A stretch of 64,000 bases of DNA, taken from Marinimicrobium agarilyticum DSM 16975 (GTDB lineage Bacteria > Pseudomonadota > Gammaproteobacteria > Pseudomonadales > Cellvibrionaceae). Where the stretch lies: contig NZ_KE384008.1 in NCBI RefSeq assembly GCF_000423345.1, positions 62,001 through 126,000 on the forward strand, read 5' to 3'. Position numbers and translations under genes: made by a program. Below the pieces are notes generated by a model. The model saw only the letters and a program-made list of their open reading frames with translations. It did not search any database and was not told the origin of the DNA. Positions 56,649-64,000 of this stretch are shown piece after piece (position 1 is the first letter of the stretch; every line of letters starts with the position of its first letter).

Positions 56649-59600
56649 ACGTCCTGCTAGTTTCCCAATGCAATAAACGCGCACTGAAGGAATCCCGCCG
56701 GATACTGGATCAGTTTGCCGAGCGTCGCGGCGACAGAACCTGGCAGACGGCCATTACGATGGAGGGGCTTAACACACTGCGCAAATTACTGCGCAAAAGC
56801 GCCCGCAAGAACACGGCGGTGGCCTGTCACTGGATTCGTGGCAAAGACCACAGCGAACTGATGTGGATAGTGGGTAATGCCAGTCAGTTCAACCTCCATG
56901 GGGCCGTGCCCACTAATAGCACTCAGCGCAACATCGTGCGCCGCAGTGATGAGAACGACTGGCATACCGGCGAAGACATAAAGCTACTCGCCCAATTGGC
57001 CGGATTGCTGCACGACCTGGGCAAGGCCAGCATTGCCTTTCAGCAACGCTTGAGCGGCAAGCGCCAAGAGAAGAACTTTTACCGCCACGAGTGGGTCTCT
57101 CTGCGTTTGTTTCTGGCTTTCGTCGGTCAGGATGATGATGCCAGCTGGCTAAAGCGAATGATGGCGCCTTCGGCAGAGGATGATCAAACCTGGTTACAAG
57201 CCGGACGGTATTGGCGCGATGGTCTTGATACGGACACACCTCCGCCGTTTGGCGGTTTACCCCCAATGGCGTCCGCTGTCGCCTGGCTGGTGCTGACCCA
57301 CCATCGCCTGCCTGTGATGCCTGTCTGGAACACAGCGGCACAGGAGCAAGAACGGCTGGGCAAAAAAGCGCGTTTTAATCAGGCGGATGAGCTGGCGAAT
57401 TTGGTTCAGGGCATCACTCACGAATGGAACGAACAGAAACGTGAAGCCGGCCCAAGCACCATTGAGCCCTATTGGGATATGGCGGGTGACCTTCCCATCA
57501 ATCTGCCCAAGTGGCGGACCCAATCCGCCAAATTGGCTAAGCGTCTGTTCGCTTTGAAGGACAAAGGCCACGGGGGTTGGCTGAACAACCCCTATGTGAT
57601 GCACCTGGCCCGTTTGAGCCTGATGCTGGCGGATCACCATTATTCCTCTTTGCCCCCGGACAGCCATGAGCGCGTCAAAGCCGATAGTCACGGGCCGTTG
57701 TTTGCCAATACCCACACGGACGGCACACTCAAACAAACCCTGGATGAGCACCTTTTGGGTGTTGCCAGAATGGCCGGGAGTATCAGCCACGCACTGCCGG
57801 GCTTTGAACGGTACCTGCCCAGACTGGCTCGCCATAAAGGTCTCAAAAAGCGCAGCAGCCTGGACCGCTTTCGCTGGCAGGACAAGGGCGCCGATGCGGC
57901 CACCGCTCTTCGGGATGCGGCGGCCGAGAGGGGCGCTTTTATTGTCAATATGGCATCCACCGGGTGCGGTAAAACGCTGGCCAATGCCCGCATATTGAAT
58001 GCCCTGGCGGACCCGGTGTTGGGCATGCGTGCCACCTTCGCCTTGGGGCTCCGAACCCTTACGCTGCAAACTGGGCGCAGCTACCGTGAGGACCTGAACC
58101 TGGGTGAGGATGAACTGGCCATCCGGGTGGGTGGCTCGGCCAGCCGCGCCTTGTTTGAATACTACGAGAAAGAGGCGGAAGAAACCGGCTCGGCCTCCAT
58201 CCAGGAGCTGATCGAAGAAGACAGCCATGTCCTCTTCGAGGGCGAACATGCAGACCACCCGCTGTTATCCAAGGCCATGGCTAACCCCAAGATTAGTTCT
58301 CTGTTATCCGCGCCCATTCTGGTCTGTACCATCGATCACCTGATGCCCGCCACCGAGGCCCAACGCGCCGGGCGCCAGATTGCACCCATGCTGCGTCTGA
58401 TGAGCAGTGATCTGGTGCTTGATGAGTTGGATGATTTTGATCTTAACGACTTGCCCGCCCTGGCGCGCCTCGTTCACTGGGCGGGCCTGCTGGGCAGTCG
58501 TGTGGTGCTTTCCTCCGCCACTCTGCCACCTGCGTTACTGGACGGTATGTTCCAGGCCTACCGGGCTGGGCGGCAGCATTACCACCGCAACCGGGGCGAC
58601 CAGCCGCTGAAAGCGGGTAGTAGTGTTGAAATTCCCTGCCTGTGGGTGGATGAATTCGGCGTACAGCGCGAGCAGATTCCCAACGCAGAGGATTACACCC
58701 GGGCGCACAGCCGCTTTGTCGAGCAGCGGGTCAAGGCACTGGACAATGCCATCAAGGCAGGTGGCGCCAAACGGATCGGCACGCTGACGCCGCTGCCCAT
58801 TGAGCCGTCGCAGTCAGAGGAGCAGACCTATGAGGCCTTTGCCTGCGCGGTTCGTGACACTATGCTCTCACTGCACGCGGATCACTGTGAAACCTGCTCC
58901 CACACCGGTAAAAAAGTGAGCTTCGGCCTGGTGCGCATGGCCAATATCAAGCCGCTGTTCTATGTGGCCGAGGCGCTGTTCCGGCTGGGTGCGCCGGAAG
59001 GGGTTCATATTCATCTGTGTGTCTATCACTCCCGGCTGCCCCTGTTGTTGCGCTCGGCCATCGAAAACCAGTTGGATACCACCCTCAACCGCCGTCAGTC
59101 CGAGGCGGTGTTTGAGCGCGCCGATATCCGCGCCGCGTTGGATGGCTCCCCCGAAGACGATCATCTGTTTGTGGTGCTGGGCTCCCCGGTGACGGAAGTG
59201 GGGCGCGATCATGACTACGACTGGGCGGTAGTGGAGCCCTCGTCCATGCGTTCATTGATCCAACTGGCTGGGCGGGTCCAGCGGCACCGGCAAAAGCCTT
59301 GCACAACGCCCAATATCGCTATCTTTGAGACCAACCTGCGCCACTACACGGGTGACACGCATCCAGCCGACGGCCGGCGTAGGGCCGCCTTTGTTTATCC
59401 CGGCTTTGAGGATGCCGATGCCCCGGCTGACGCGCCGTTCCGGCTGGTGACGCAAAAACTGAGCAAGCTGCTCCGTGAGGACGAATACCGCATCATTACC
59501 GCTCGCCCACGCATTCAGCCCGGCGCTCAGCCTTGGCAGGCCAAGCACAGCCTGGTGGACCTAGAGCATGCCCGGCTGGCCGAAGCCATGCTTCCCAAAG

Positions 59601-60052
59601 CCATTGCCACCTCCAGCGGACGGTTCGACAGGCGGAGCAATCCGCTCAATGCCGCCTCCGCCTGGCAGTACCCCCAAGCCATGCTCACCTGGGTATTGCC
59701 CCAACAGCAGCCCTTCCGTTCCGACGACGGCCACAAGGAAGTCACACTGGTGTTCCTGCCTGATGAGGATGAGGAGCGACTGGTGCCCCATCGTATTTTT
59801 GAGGAGGGGCGCCGTGGAAAACCTGACATCTATACCTCGGCGGAGAGTCTGGTTATCGACAGGCCGCCACCGGAGGGGGAGCGAATGACACCATGGGGGC
59901 AACACGACATGCTGGCCCTGCTGCTGGAGCAGGCAGAGGTTCAGGGGCAGGATTTATCCAAATGCGCAGAGAAGTTTACCACGGTCAACGTGCCCGAAAG
60001 TACTCAGGGTTGGTGGTTTAGCCCGGTGCTGGGGTTCGCTAAAAGAGGATAG
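56645..60052 (+). CDS. cas3: Cas2-3 fusion (Cas3f) nuclease-helicase, type I-F
   Basis: 1135 aa. Residues 1-90 are Cas2-like (MNVLLVSQCNKRALKESRRI, WQTAITMEGLNTLRKLLRKS). An HD nuclease follows (LAGLLHDLGKASIAFQQRL), then a superfamily 2 helicase with Walker A MASTGCGKTLANARIL, motif II VLDELDDF, motif III SSATLPPALL and motif VI QLAGRVQRHRQ. It degrades DNA bound by the Csy complex and joins Cas1 in adaptation. The frame is intact and of normal length. It is followed not by csy1 directly but by a 514-bp structured gap. Confidence 0.96.
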   Translation: MNVLLVSQCNKRALKESRRILDQFAERRGDRTWQTAITMEGLNTLRKLLRKSARKNTAVACHWIRGKDHSELMWIVGNASQFNLHGAVPTNSTQRNIVRRSDENDWHTGEDIKLLAQLAGLLHDLGKASIAFQQRLSGKRQEKNFYRHEWVSLRLFLAFVGQDDDASWLKRMMAPSAEDDQTWLQAGRYWRDGLDTDTPPPFGGLPPMASAVAWLVLTHHRLPVMPVWNTAAQEQERLGKKARFNQADELANLVQGITHEWNEQKREAGPSTIEPYWDMAGDLPINLPKWRTQSAKLAKRLFALKDKGHGGWLNNPYVMHLARLSLMLADHHYSSLPPDSHERVKADSHGPLFANTHTDGTLKQTLDEHLLGVARMAGSISHALPGFERYLPRLARHKGLKKRSSLDRFRWQDKGADAATALRDAAAERGAFIVNMASTGCGKTLANARILNALADPVLGMRATFALGLRTLTLQTGRSYREDLNLGEDELAIRVGGSASRALFEYYEKEAEETGSASIQELIEEDSHVLFEGEHADHPLLSKAMANPKISSLLSAPILVCTIDHLMPATEAQRAGRQIAPMLRLMSSDLVLDELDDFDLNDLPALARLVHWAGLLGSRVVLSSATLPPALLDGMFQAYRAGRQHYHRNRGDQPLKAGSSVEIPCLWVDEFGVQREQIPNAEDYTRAHSRFVEQRVKALDNAIKAGGAKRIGTLTPLPIEPSQSEEQTYEAFACAVRDTMLSLHADHCETCSHTGKKVSFGLVRMANIKPLFYVAEALFRLGAPEGVHIHLCVYHSRLPLLLRSAIENQLDTTLNRRQSEAVFERADIRAALDGSPEDDHLFVVLGSPVTEVGRDHDYDWAVVEPSSMRSLIQLAGRVQRHRQKPCTTPNIAIFETNLRHYTGDTHPADGRRRAAFVYPGFEDADAPADAPFRLVTQKLSKLLREDEYRIITARPRIQPGAQPWQAKHSLVDLEHARLAEAMLPKAIATSSGRFDRRSNPLNAASAWQYPQAMLTWVLPQQQPFRSDDGHKEVTLVFLPDEDEERLVPHRIFEEGRRGKPDIYTSAESLVIDRPPPEGERMTPWGQHDMLALLLEQAEVQGQDLSKCAEKFTTVNVPESTQGWWFSPVLGFAKRG

Positions 60053-60068
60053 CCGAGCGCTGGCCCGG

Positions 60069-60096
60069 CCTATCTGCTGCCTGTGCGGCAGTAAAG
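60069..60096 (-). repeat. degenerate type I-F CRISPR repeat, pseudo-repeat 2
   Basis: Minus strand. Against the I-F consensus (GTTCACTGCCG...GGCAGCTTAGAAA, from memory) it matches 21 of 28 positions. The full 16-nt core CTGCCGCACAGGCAGC is intact, including the Csy4 hairpin; the 3' handle-forming end has decayed. Confidence 0.85.
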
Positions 60097-60115
60097 TCAA
60101 AATGAAGTGTACATT

Positions 60116-60143
60116 TTTCTGAGCTGCCTTTCCGGCAAAGTAA
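60116..60143 (-). repeat. degenerate type I-F CRISPR repeat, pseudo-repeat 1
   Basis: Minus strand. It also matches about 21 of 28 consensus positions. The stem GCC/GGC and the 3' part GGCAGCTCAGAAA are kept, so the eight-nucleotide 5' handle of the guide would be CTCAGAAA, one change from the normal CTTAGAAA. Changes lie in the 5' part and in the loop. Confidence 0.85.
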
Positions 60144-60254
60144 TGCTAAGCCTCCAGTGTTCTGTAACTTTCTTGCGAGTGCATTATACAGAACTTTCCT
60201 ATGTTTAATTGATGCAAAACTTTTGGACACTACTAGCTGATTAAAGCCTTTACA

Positions 60255-60288
60255 GATTTTACATAAATTAAAATAAAGTGCACATTGG
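60255..60288 (-). promoter_or_regulatory. self-protospacer with CC PAM abutting the csy-side promoter
   Basis: On the minus strand, CC (complement of 60288-60287) is followed by AATGTGCACTTTATTTTAA. Compared with the pseudo-spacer, positions 1-19 match except 6, 12 and 18; from position 20 on homology fades. CC is the type I-F PAM, and every sixth position is unpaired in type I effector complexes. The PAM ends one base from the -35 box at 60290, so a bound Csy complex would occlude RNA polymerase. The short match should allow binding but not full R-loop and Cas3 cutting. Confidence 0.8.
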
Positions 60289-60289
60289 A

Positions 60290-60318
60290 TTGACAGCCTT
60301 GTGGTGTGGGTGTAATCT
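60290..60318 (+). promoter_or_regulatory. strong sigma70 promoter in the cas2-3/csy1 gap
   Basis: TTGACA at 60290-60295, a 17-bp spacer and TAATCT at 60313-60318. A perfect -35, optimal spacing and AT-rich upstream DNA indicate high activity when not repressed. Predicted start near 60325. Confidence 0.8.
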
Positions 60319-60429
60319 GCATGCTAGGGGACTCGTCCACCGCTGCCACGGCGGACGAGTCGGATAGCAACGCGCTGGTTAGACGTCGGCACCCAAGCAC
60401 AGGGTTGATGCGCTAAGGAGGATATAAGT

Positions 60430-60465
60430 GTGTCTGACAAGCACATGACCTTATTAGTCATTTGA
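60430..60465 (+). CDS. mini-ORF with tandem UUA codons in the candidate CreT RNA
   Basis: GTG start eight bases after AAGGAGG; product MSDKHMTLLVI, 11 aa. Codons 8 and 9 are TTA TTA, which should be rare in this GC-rich genome and read by a minor tRNA-Leu(UAA). An alternative GTG two bases upstream gives a six-residue peptide. Its stop codon overlaps the terminator stem. It could instead be a leader peptide for csy1. Confidence 0.45.
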   Translation: MSDKHMTLLVI

Positions 60466-60484
60466 GGGCTTGATGCCCTCTTTT
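60464..60484 (+). terminator. terminator-like hairpin 1 before csy1
   Basis: GAGGGC-TTGAT-GCCCTC followed by TTTT. Short but GC-rich stem with a U-tract, placed directly at the mini-ORF stop codon. Confidence 0.7.
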
Positions 60485-60491
60485 CCTACGC

Positions 60492-60524
60492 CCCCGTAGC
60501 ACTGCGTGTTGCTACGGGGATTTT
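60492..60524 (+). terminator. terminator-like hairpin 2 before csy1
   Basis: CCCCGTAGCA (60492-60501) pairs perfectly with TGCTACGGGG (60510-60519), then ATTTT. A ten-base-pair stem with a modest U-tract. Only 42 bp remain to the csy1 start, so csy1-csy4 must be reached by read-through of this hairpin. Confidence 0.7.
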
Positions 60525-60566
60525 ACAACTTTTCGGCTACTGAGTCGATTCGAGTTGGAGGTTCCC

Positions 60567-61937
60567 ATGGACAACAGTTTTCGACAGCCGCATAGAGTAG
60601 CGGCTTTCTATCAGGCGATATCGGAGTTTATTGAAGAACGACGAGACGCCAAGCTCAAAGGCCAGGAGGGTGAGGCGGCCGAAAAGCTGGCCGCAAAGTA
60701 TGACTACCGGACCTGGCTGGCCGATGCCGCCCGGCGCGTATCGCAGATTCAGGCGGTGACCCATGTGCTAAAGGCCACGCATCCGGACGCCAAGGGCAGC
60801 AGTTTGCATATTCCCCCGGAAACACTCGGTCAGCGAACAGAAGTGGGCAGTCACCTGCTGGGCGAGGCATTTGCAGAAGATGTTGTGGGCAATGCGGCCG
60901 CCCTTGACGTCTACAAGCTCTTGAAACTGGAGGTTGATGGCAAACGGCTTCTGGACTGGCTGCAGGAAGACGACCCCAGCCTCTTGGCTGCCTTGGACAC
61001 CGACGAGTCAGTGGCTCAGGAGTGGGCCGAGGCGTTTAAAGCCCTGGTTCGTCCGCCGGCGGCGCCGGTCTCTCACGTGCTGGCCAAGCAAGTGTACTGG
61101 TGCGTGTCTGGCGAGCCGACAGATAACGCGGGCTTCCATCTGCTACAGCCCATGTTCTCCAGCAGTCTCGCCCATGAAGTGCACGGCCGTATCAATGAAG
61201 CCCGTTTTGGGGAGAGCAACAAAGAGGCTCGCCAGGCCTACTACAAGCGCCAGGAGCATCCTGTCCCCTATGCTGAATACCGTGGTCTGGCGGCGAGAAA
61301 GCTGGGTGGCACCAAACCCCAGAATATCAGCCAACTCAATAGCGAGCGCGGCGGCGTGAACTATCTGTTCGCTTCCCTGCCGCCGCAGTGGCGTCAATCC
61401 GGTGAGCGCCGACTCATGTCCTCAGAAGCGGTCATGCGCCATTTTCGTCGCTATGAAGGCGTTAATGGGCTGCTAAAGGCGCTGATCAAACTGCTTAAAA
61501 ATGACCCAGATTCCACCATGGAGACCCGTAAGAAGCGGGAAGAGATAGAGCGCGCTTTGGGTGAATCCCTGGTGGCCTTTGGCTGTACCGTCCGGCATTC
61601 CAGAGAACCAGGCTGGACGCGCGACCCGGACTGCCAACTGGTGGAGTGTGAACAGTTGTGGTTGGACCCGGAGCGGGCAAATCTGCCGCCTCGGCCTGAG
61701 TCGGAGCAGGCGGATATGACTTTTCAGCAGGCGCTGGAGTGGAAAGACTGGCCCCAGGAGGTTGCCAACCGCTTTGGCAGTTGGCTGAACAATATTCTGC
61801 ACAATGCGGGCGTGCCGGTCGGTGACACCGAAGCCGCCCACTGGGCCAGGCAGGCGTTAGTTGATTCCGATTGGCCTTCGAGGTGGCGCCGTCCAGCTGC
61901 GCAAGTGACCGCGACTCAGGAGGTGTCCAATGGCTGA
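60567..61937 (+). CDS. csy1: Csy1 (Cas8f), type I-F effector large subunit
   Basis: 456 aa from the ATG at 60567, with GGAGG five bases upstream. PHRVAAFYQAISEFIEERRDAKL, THPDAKGSSLHIP and KLGGTKPQNISQLNSERGG (a region tied to PAM recognition) are Csy1 signatures. It forms the tail of the Csy complex with Csy2 and recognises the CC PAM. It overlaps csy2 by eight bases. Confidence 0.95.
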   Translation: MDNSFRQPHRVAAFYQAISEFIEERRDAKLKGQEGEAAEKLAAKYDYRTWLADAARRVSQIQAVTHVLKATHPDAKGSSLHIPPETLGQRTEVGSHLLGEAFAEDVVGNAAALDVYKLLKLEVDGKRLLDWLQEDDPSLLAALDTDESVAQEWAEAFKALVRPPAAPVSHVLAKQVYWCVSGEPTDNAGFHLLQPMFSSSLAHEVHGRINEARFGESNKEARQAYYKRQEHPVPYAEYRGLAARKLGGTKPQNISQLNSERGGVNYLFASLPPQWRQSGERRLMSSEAVMRHFRRYEGVNGLLKALIKLLKNDPDSTMETRKKREEIERALGESLVAFGCTVRHSREPGWTRDPDCQLVECEQLWLDPERANLPPRPESEQADMTFQQALEWKDWPQEVANRFGSWLNNILHNAGVPVGDTEAAHWARQALVDSDWPSRWRRPAAQVTATQEVSNG

Positions 61938-62907
61938 TTTCCCCCCATTTGAGTACCTGATGGTGCTGCCCCGCTTGCGGGTGCAGAACGCCAATGCGCT
62001 GTCCAGCCCAATGACCCACGGGTTTCCCTCCATGACCGCGTTTCTCGGGCTGATGTGGGCACTGGAGCGCAAGACCCAGGCGGCGGGGCTGGATTTGCAA
62101 TTCAATGCCGTCAGCGTTGTGGCCCACGACTTTGATGAACAAACGCACAGGTCCGGTTACATCAGCAGCTTTCGGTTGACTCGCAATCCCATGGGTAAAG
62201 ATGGCAAACCCGCCGCGATTGTGGAAGAAGGGCGCATTCACCTGGAGCTCAGCCTGGTGTTTGCGGTGCGCAGTGATGCGTTGCGAGAACCGGGTAAAGC
62301 CCGGGAAGTGGCCGCCCAGGTGCAAGAGCTGGTCAGTACCATGCGCATTGCCGGCGGCACGGTGCTGCCCATCCAGCCGCGAAACCGAAAGCAAGCCCCT
62401 TATGTAGAACCTTTTACCGGCGATGATGCGGACAATAAGAAGCGATTCAACCGTCTGAAAATGCGCCTGCTGCCCGGGTTTGTGTTGGTGGAGCGCAGTG
62501 ACCTGCTTGATGAGCGTCTGGCTGAGCTTCGCAAGACAGCGCCCGACGCCAACCGGCTGGACGCCTGGCTGTCGCTTTCAAGAATCAACTGGACCTGGCA
62601 GCCGGGTGAGGATGGCAGTGGCGAATGGCAACATGACCGAAAGGGCTGGCTGGTGCCCATCCCCCTGGGTTATGGCGCCCTTACTGAGGTGCAGGCGCCC
62701 GGCTCGGTTGCCAACGCAAGAGACAGCACAACGCCATTCTGCTTTGTCGAGAGTGTTTACGGCATCGGCCAGTGGCTCAGCCCTCACAGGTTGCAGTCGT
62801 CAGAGCAAATGTTCTGGTACCCGGACAGTCAGCCGAACGAGGGCCTCTACCGCTGCCGGAATGGCTACAGCCCAGAGTTGACCCCTGAATATGACTATGA
62901 CCTTTGA
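61930..62907 (+). CDS. csy2: Csy2 (Cas5f), type I-F effector subunit
   Basis: 325 aa. The N-terminus YLMVLPRLRVQNANALSSPMTHGFPSMTAFLGLMWAL is the characteristic RAMP-like Cas5f start. It caps the crRNA 5' handle together with Csy1. It starts inside csy1, and csy3 follows after 31 bp. Confidence 0.95.
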   Translation: MADFPPFEYLMVLPRLRVQNANALSSPMTHGFPSMTAFLGLMWALERKTQAAGLDLQFNAVSVVAHDFDEQTHRSGYISSFRLTRNPMGKDGKPAAIVEEGRIHLELSLVFAVRSDALREPGKAREVAAQVQELVSTMRIAGGTVLPIQPRNRKQAPYVEPFTGDDADNKKRFNRLKMRLLPGFVLVERSDLLDERLAELRKTAPDANRLDAWLSLSRINWTWQPGEDGSGEWQHDRKGWLVPIPLGYGALTEVQAPGSVANARDSTTPFCFVESVYGIGQWLSPHRLQSSEQMFWYPDSQPNEGLYRCRNGYSPELTPEYDYDL

Positions 62908-62938
62908 TGAATAACCCAGGCTAAAGAGGACACTAACC

Positions 62939-63958
62939 ATGGCTAACGATACATTGAAAACCGCATCTGTACTGGCATTCGAGCGCAAGTTGGACCCTTC
63001 CGATGCGCTATTTTATTGTGGCGACTGGGAGAGTAGGGAGAACCACACAAACTGGACACCGGTGGCGATCAAAGAGAAATCCGTTCGCGGCACCATCTCC
63101 AACCGACTCAAAACCAAGGACCAGGACCCGGCCAAACTCGACGCCGAAATAGAAAACCCTAACCTGCAAACCGTCGATGTAGCGGCGCTGTCCACGGGCG
63201 CAGATACCCTGAAAGTCACCTTTACCCTGCGCGTATTGGGGGGTACTGGTAAGCCGTCGGCCTGCAATGAGCCGGCGTATCAGGAGAAACTGAAGGAGAC
63301 TGTCGGCGGTTATGTGGCCGAGAACGGTTTTGGTGAGCTGGCCAAACGCTATGCCGCCAACCTGGCTAATGGCCGCTTTCTCTGGCGCAACCGGGTCGGC
63401 GCAGAAGATGTGGATGTGCGTGTTGCCCGGATGCAGGATGGTCAGCCTGCACAAAGTTGGCAGTTTGATGCTCTGGAGCTGTCATTGCGGGACTTTTCCA
63501 ACACCAATCAGGGCGTTACGGAACTGGCCAAGGTGATAGAGGCGGGCCTGACGGAGGAGCAGCACGTCCTCTTGCAGGTGACTGCTTTTGTCCGGCTCGG
63601 GGAGGGGCAGGAAGTTTTTCCGTCACAGGAGCTGATTCTGGATCGCGGGCGCGGTGACAAAAGTAAAACCCTCTACGATGTCGATAAGGTTGCGGCCATT
63701 CACTCACAGAAGATCGGCAACGCGCTGCGCACCATCGATACCTGGTACCCCGGCGCTGAGGATCTGGGGCCGATTGCGGTGGAACCCTATGGTTCGGTCA
63801 CCAATCAGGGCAAGGCGTACCGTCAGCCCAAGCAGAAGCTGGACTTCTACAACCTGCTGGATAATTGGGTCCTGAAAGACAAAATGCCTGAGGTTGAACA
63901 GCAGCACTTTGTGATGGCGACCCTGATTCGCGGCGGTGTATTCGGCGATGCGGGGTGA
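62939..63958 (+). CDS. csy3: Csy3 (Cas7f), type I-F backbone subunit
   Basis: 339 aa. [53 protein letters not shown] and the [12 protein letters not shown] region are Csy3 signatures. Six copies coat the crRNA spacer and kink it at every sixth base. The stop is three bases before the csy4 start. Confidence 0.96.
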   Translation: MANDTLKTASVLAFERKLDPSDALFYCGDWESRENHTNWTPVAIKEKSVRGTISNRLKTKDQDPAKLDAEIENPNLQTVDVAALSTGADTLKVTFTLRVLGGTGKPSACNEPAYQEKLKETVGGYVAENGFGELAKRYAANLANGRFLWRNRVGAEDVDVRVARMQDGQPAQSWQFDALELSLRDFSNTNQGVTELAKVIEAGLTEEQHVLLQVTAFVRLGEGQEVFPSQELILDRGRGDKSKTLYDVDKVAAIHSQKIGNALRTIDTWYPGAEDLGPIAVEPYGSVTNQGKAYRQPKQKLDFYNLLDNWVLKDKMPEVEQQHFVMATLIRGGVFGDAG

Positions 63959-63961
63959 CCT

Positions 63962-64000
63962 ATGGACCACTACCTTGATATCCAGCTATTGCCCGATCCA
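63962..64000 (+). CDS. csy4: Csy4 (Cas6f), crRNA-processing endonuclease (5' end only)
   Basis: Only 13 codons are in the window: MDHYLDIQLLPDP, a good match to the Cas6f N-terminus. The enzyme cuts CRISPR repeats at the base of their hairpin and stays bound as part of the effector. The gene continues past the edge. Confidence 0.88.
   Translation, partial: MDHYLDIQLLPDP

Larger units (their letters stand above)
60069..60176 (-). ncRNA. candidate CreA / crRNA-like regulatory RNA
   Basis: Minus-strand RNA predicted from a TATAAT box (complement of 60183-60188) with start near 60176. It contains pseudo-repeat 1 (60116-60143), the 19-nt spacer AATGTACACTTCATTTTGA (60115 down to 60097) and pseudo-repeat 2 (60096 down to 60069). 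Both repeats keep the Csy4 stem, so Csy4 could process it into a guide for the Csy complex. Its spacer matches the site at 60268-60286 next to a CC PAM. No clear -35 is visible, and a weak terminator-like stem overlaps the end of cas2-3. Expression is not shown by sequence. Confidence 0.7.
60325..60484 (+). ncRNA. candidate CreT-like toxin RNA
   Basis: Predicted 160-nt transcript. It starts with a stable stem-loop (GACTCGTCC 60330-60338 with GGACGAGTC 60353-60361, inner CCG/CGG), has a perfect SD AAGGAGG (60415-60421) and a mini-ORF, and stops at a terminator-like hairpin (60464-60484). Known CreT toxins are small RNAs with a strong SD and a few rare codons that trap a scarce tRNA, held silent by CreA-guided Cascade. 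The match is architectural; toxicity is inferred. Confidence 0.55.
60053..60566. other. structured cas2-3/csy1 intergenic gap, candidate CreTA locus
   Basis: 514 bp, AT-rich in the middle, with no protein gene of normal size. From left to right: a pseudo-repeat, a 19-nt pseudo-spacer and a second pseudo-repeat (minus strand), a minus-strand -10 box, a protospacer-like copy of the spacer with PAM, a sigma70 promoter, a stem-loop, a strong SD with mini-ORF and two terminator-like hairpins. The separate parts are listed below. Together they match the layout of CreTA RNA toxin-antitoxins embedded in cas operons. Confidence 0.8.

Noticed and set aside
60039-60230. Minus-strand ORF of 63 codons across the pseudo-repeats
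   Set aside because: It crosses the structured repeat elements and the end of cas2-3, and lacks an RBS. The repeat and spacer structure explains this stretch better.
60328-60363. Stem-loop GACTCGTCC/GGACGAGTC as a terminator
   Set aside because: No U-tract follows; it begins about five bases after the predicted transcription start, so it is better read as a 5' protective hairpin.
60362-60414. Possible integron attC site (GTTAGAC core near 60379-60385)
   Set aside because: A single GTTRRRY-like heptamer without a partner RYYYAAC or attC-like imperfect stem; no integrase or cassettes in the window.

Overview
The window comes from a GC-rich gammaproteobacterium, most likely a polysaccharide-degrading member of the Cellvibrionales (Marinimicrobium / Saccharophagus / Teredinibacter / Cellvibrio type). 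This placement is an inference. It rests on a secreted protein with a CBM2-like module and poly-serine linkers, a lipoprotein fusing GH43 to aldose epimerase, sodium:sugar symporters, and Pseudomonas-like core gene order (motY-pyrC-rnt, mucD-lepA-lepB-rnc-era-recO, gacS/barA-cysM-rlmD-relA-mazG). No rRNA or tRNA gene was seen.

Layout. 1-2.5 kb: a Fur-box-preceded TonB siderophore receptor (its stop codon is cut by the window edge) and a tiny ORF. 2.9-10 kb: a DUF6491-like lipoprotein, a TraF-like outer-membrane protein, a CBM2/PKD secreted protein, an Atm1-type ABC exporter and a PutP-like symporter. 10-17.6 kb: a Pil-Chp type IV pilus chemosensory operon on the minus strand (pilG-like, pilH, pilI, pilJ, a compact chpA and two divergent CheW-like genes). 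18-20.5 kb: an MHYT membrane sensor paired with an orphan HypX. 20.5-33 kb: yigZ, mltF, purL, a lipoprotein, uspE, a small basic ORF, rnt, pyrC, motY and mucD. 33.4-38.9 kb: lepA-lepB-DUF4845-rnc-era-recO. 39-44.3 kb: an AT-rich unknown gene, the GH43-GalM fusion, a repeat-rich 0.5 kb gap and an SGLT symporter. 44.4-52.8 kb: barA/gacS, cysM, rlmD, relA and mazG. 52.9-54.2 kb: an HD-GYP phosphodiesterase. 54.2-64 kb: an accessory region with a higB remnant plus intact higA, a WYL regulator, and a type I-F CRISPR-Cas operon (cas1, cas2-3, csy1, csy2, csy3 and the start of csy4). No normal CRISPR array lies in the window.

The most interesting object is the 514-bp gap between cas2-3 and csy1 (60053-60566). 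On the minus strand it holds two degenerate type I-F repeats flanking a 19-nt pseudo-spacer. That spacer matches a site with a correct CC PAM directly upstream of a strong sigma70 promoter (TTGACA, 17 bp, TAATCT) in the same gap. The first 19 positions match except at 6, 12 and 18, which are exactly the bases flipped out of type I crRNA-DNA duplexes. The promoter drives a putative short RNA with a 5' stem-loop, a perfect Shine-Dalgarno sequence, a mini-ORF containing tandem UUA codons, and two terminator-like hairpins. This architecture fits a CreTA-type RNA toxin-antitoxin that guards the Csy effector, or a cas-autoregulating crRNA-like RNA. Neither is proven here.
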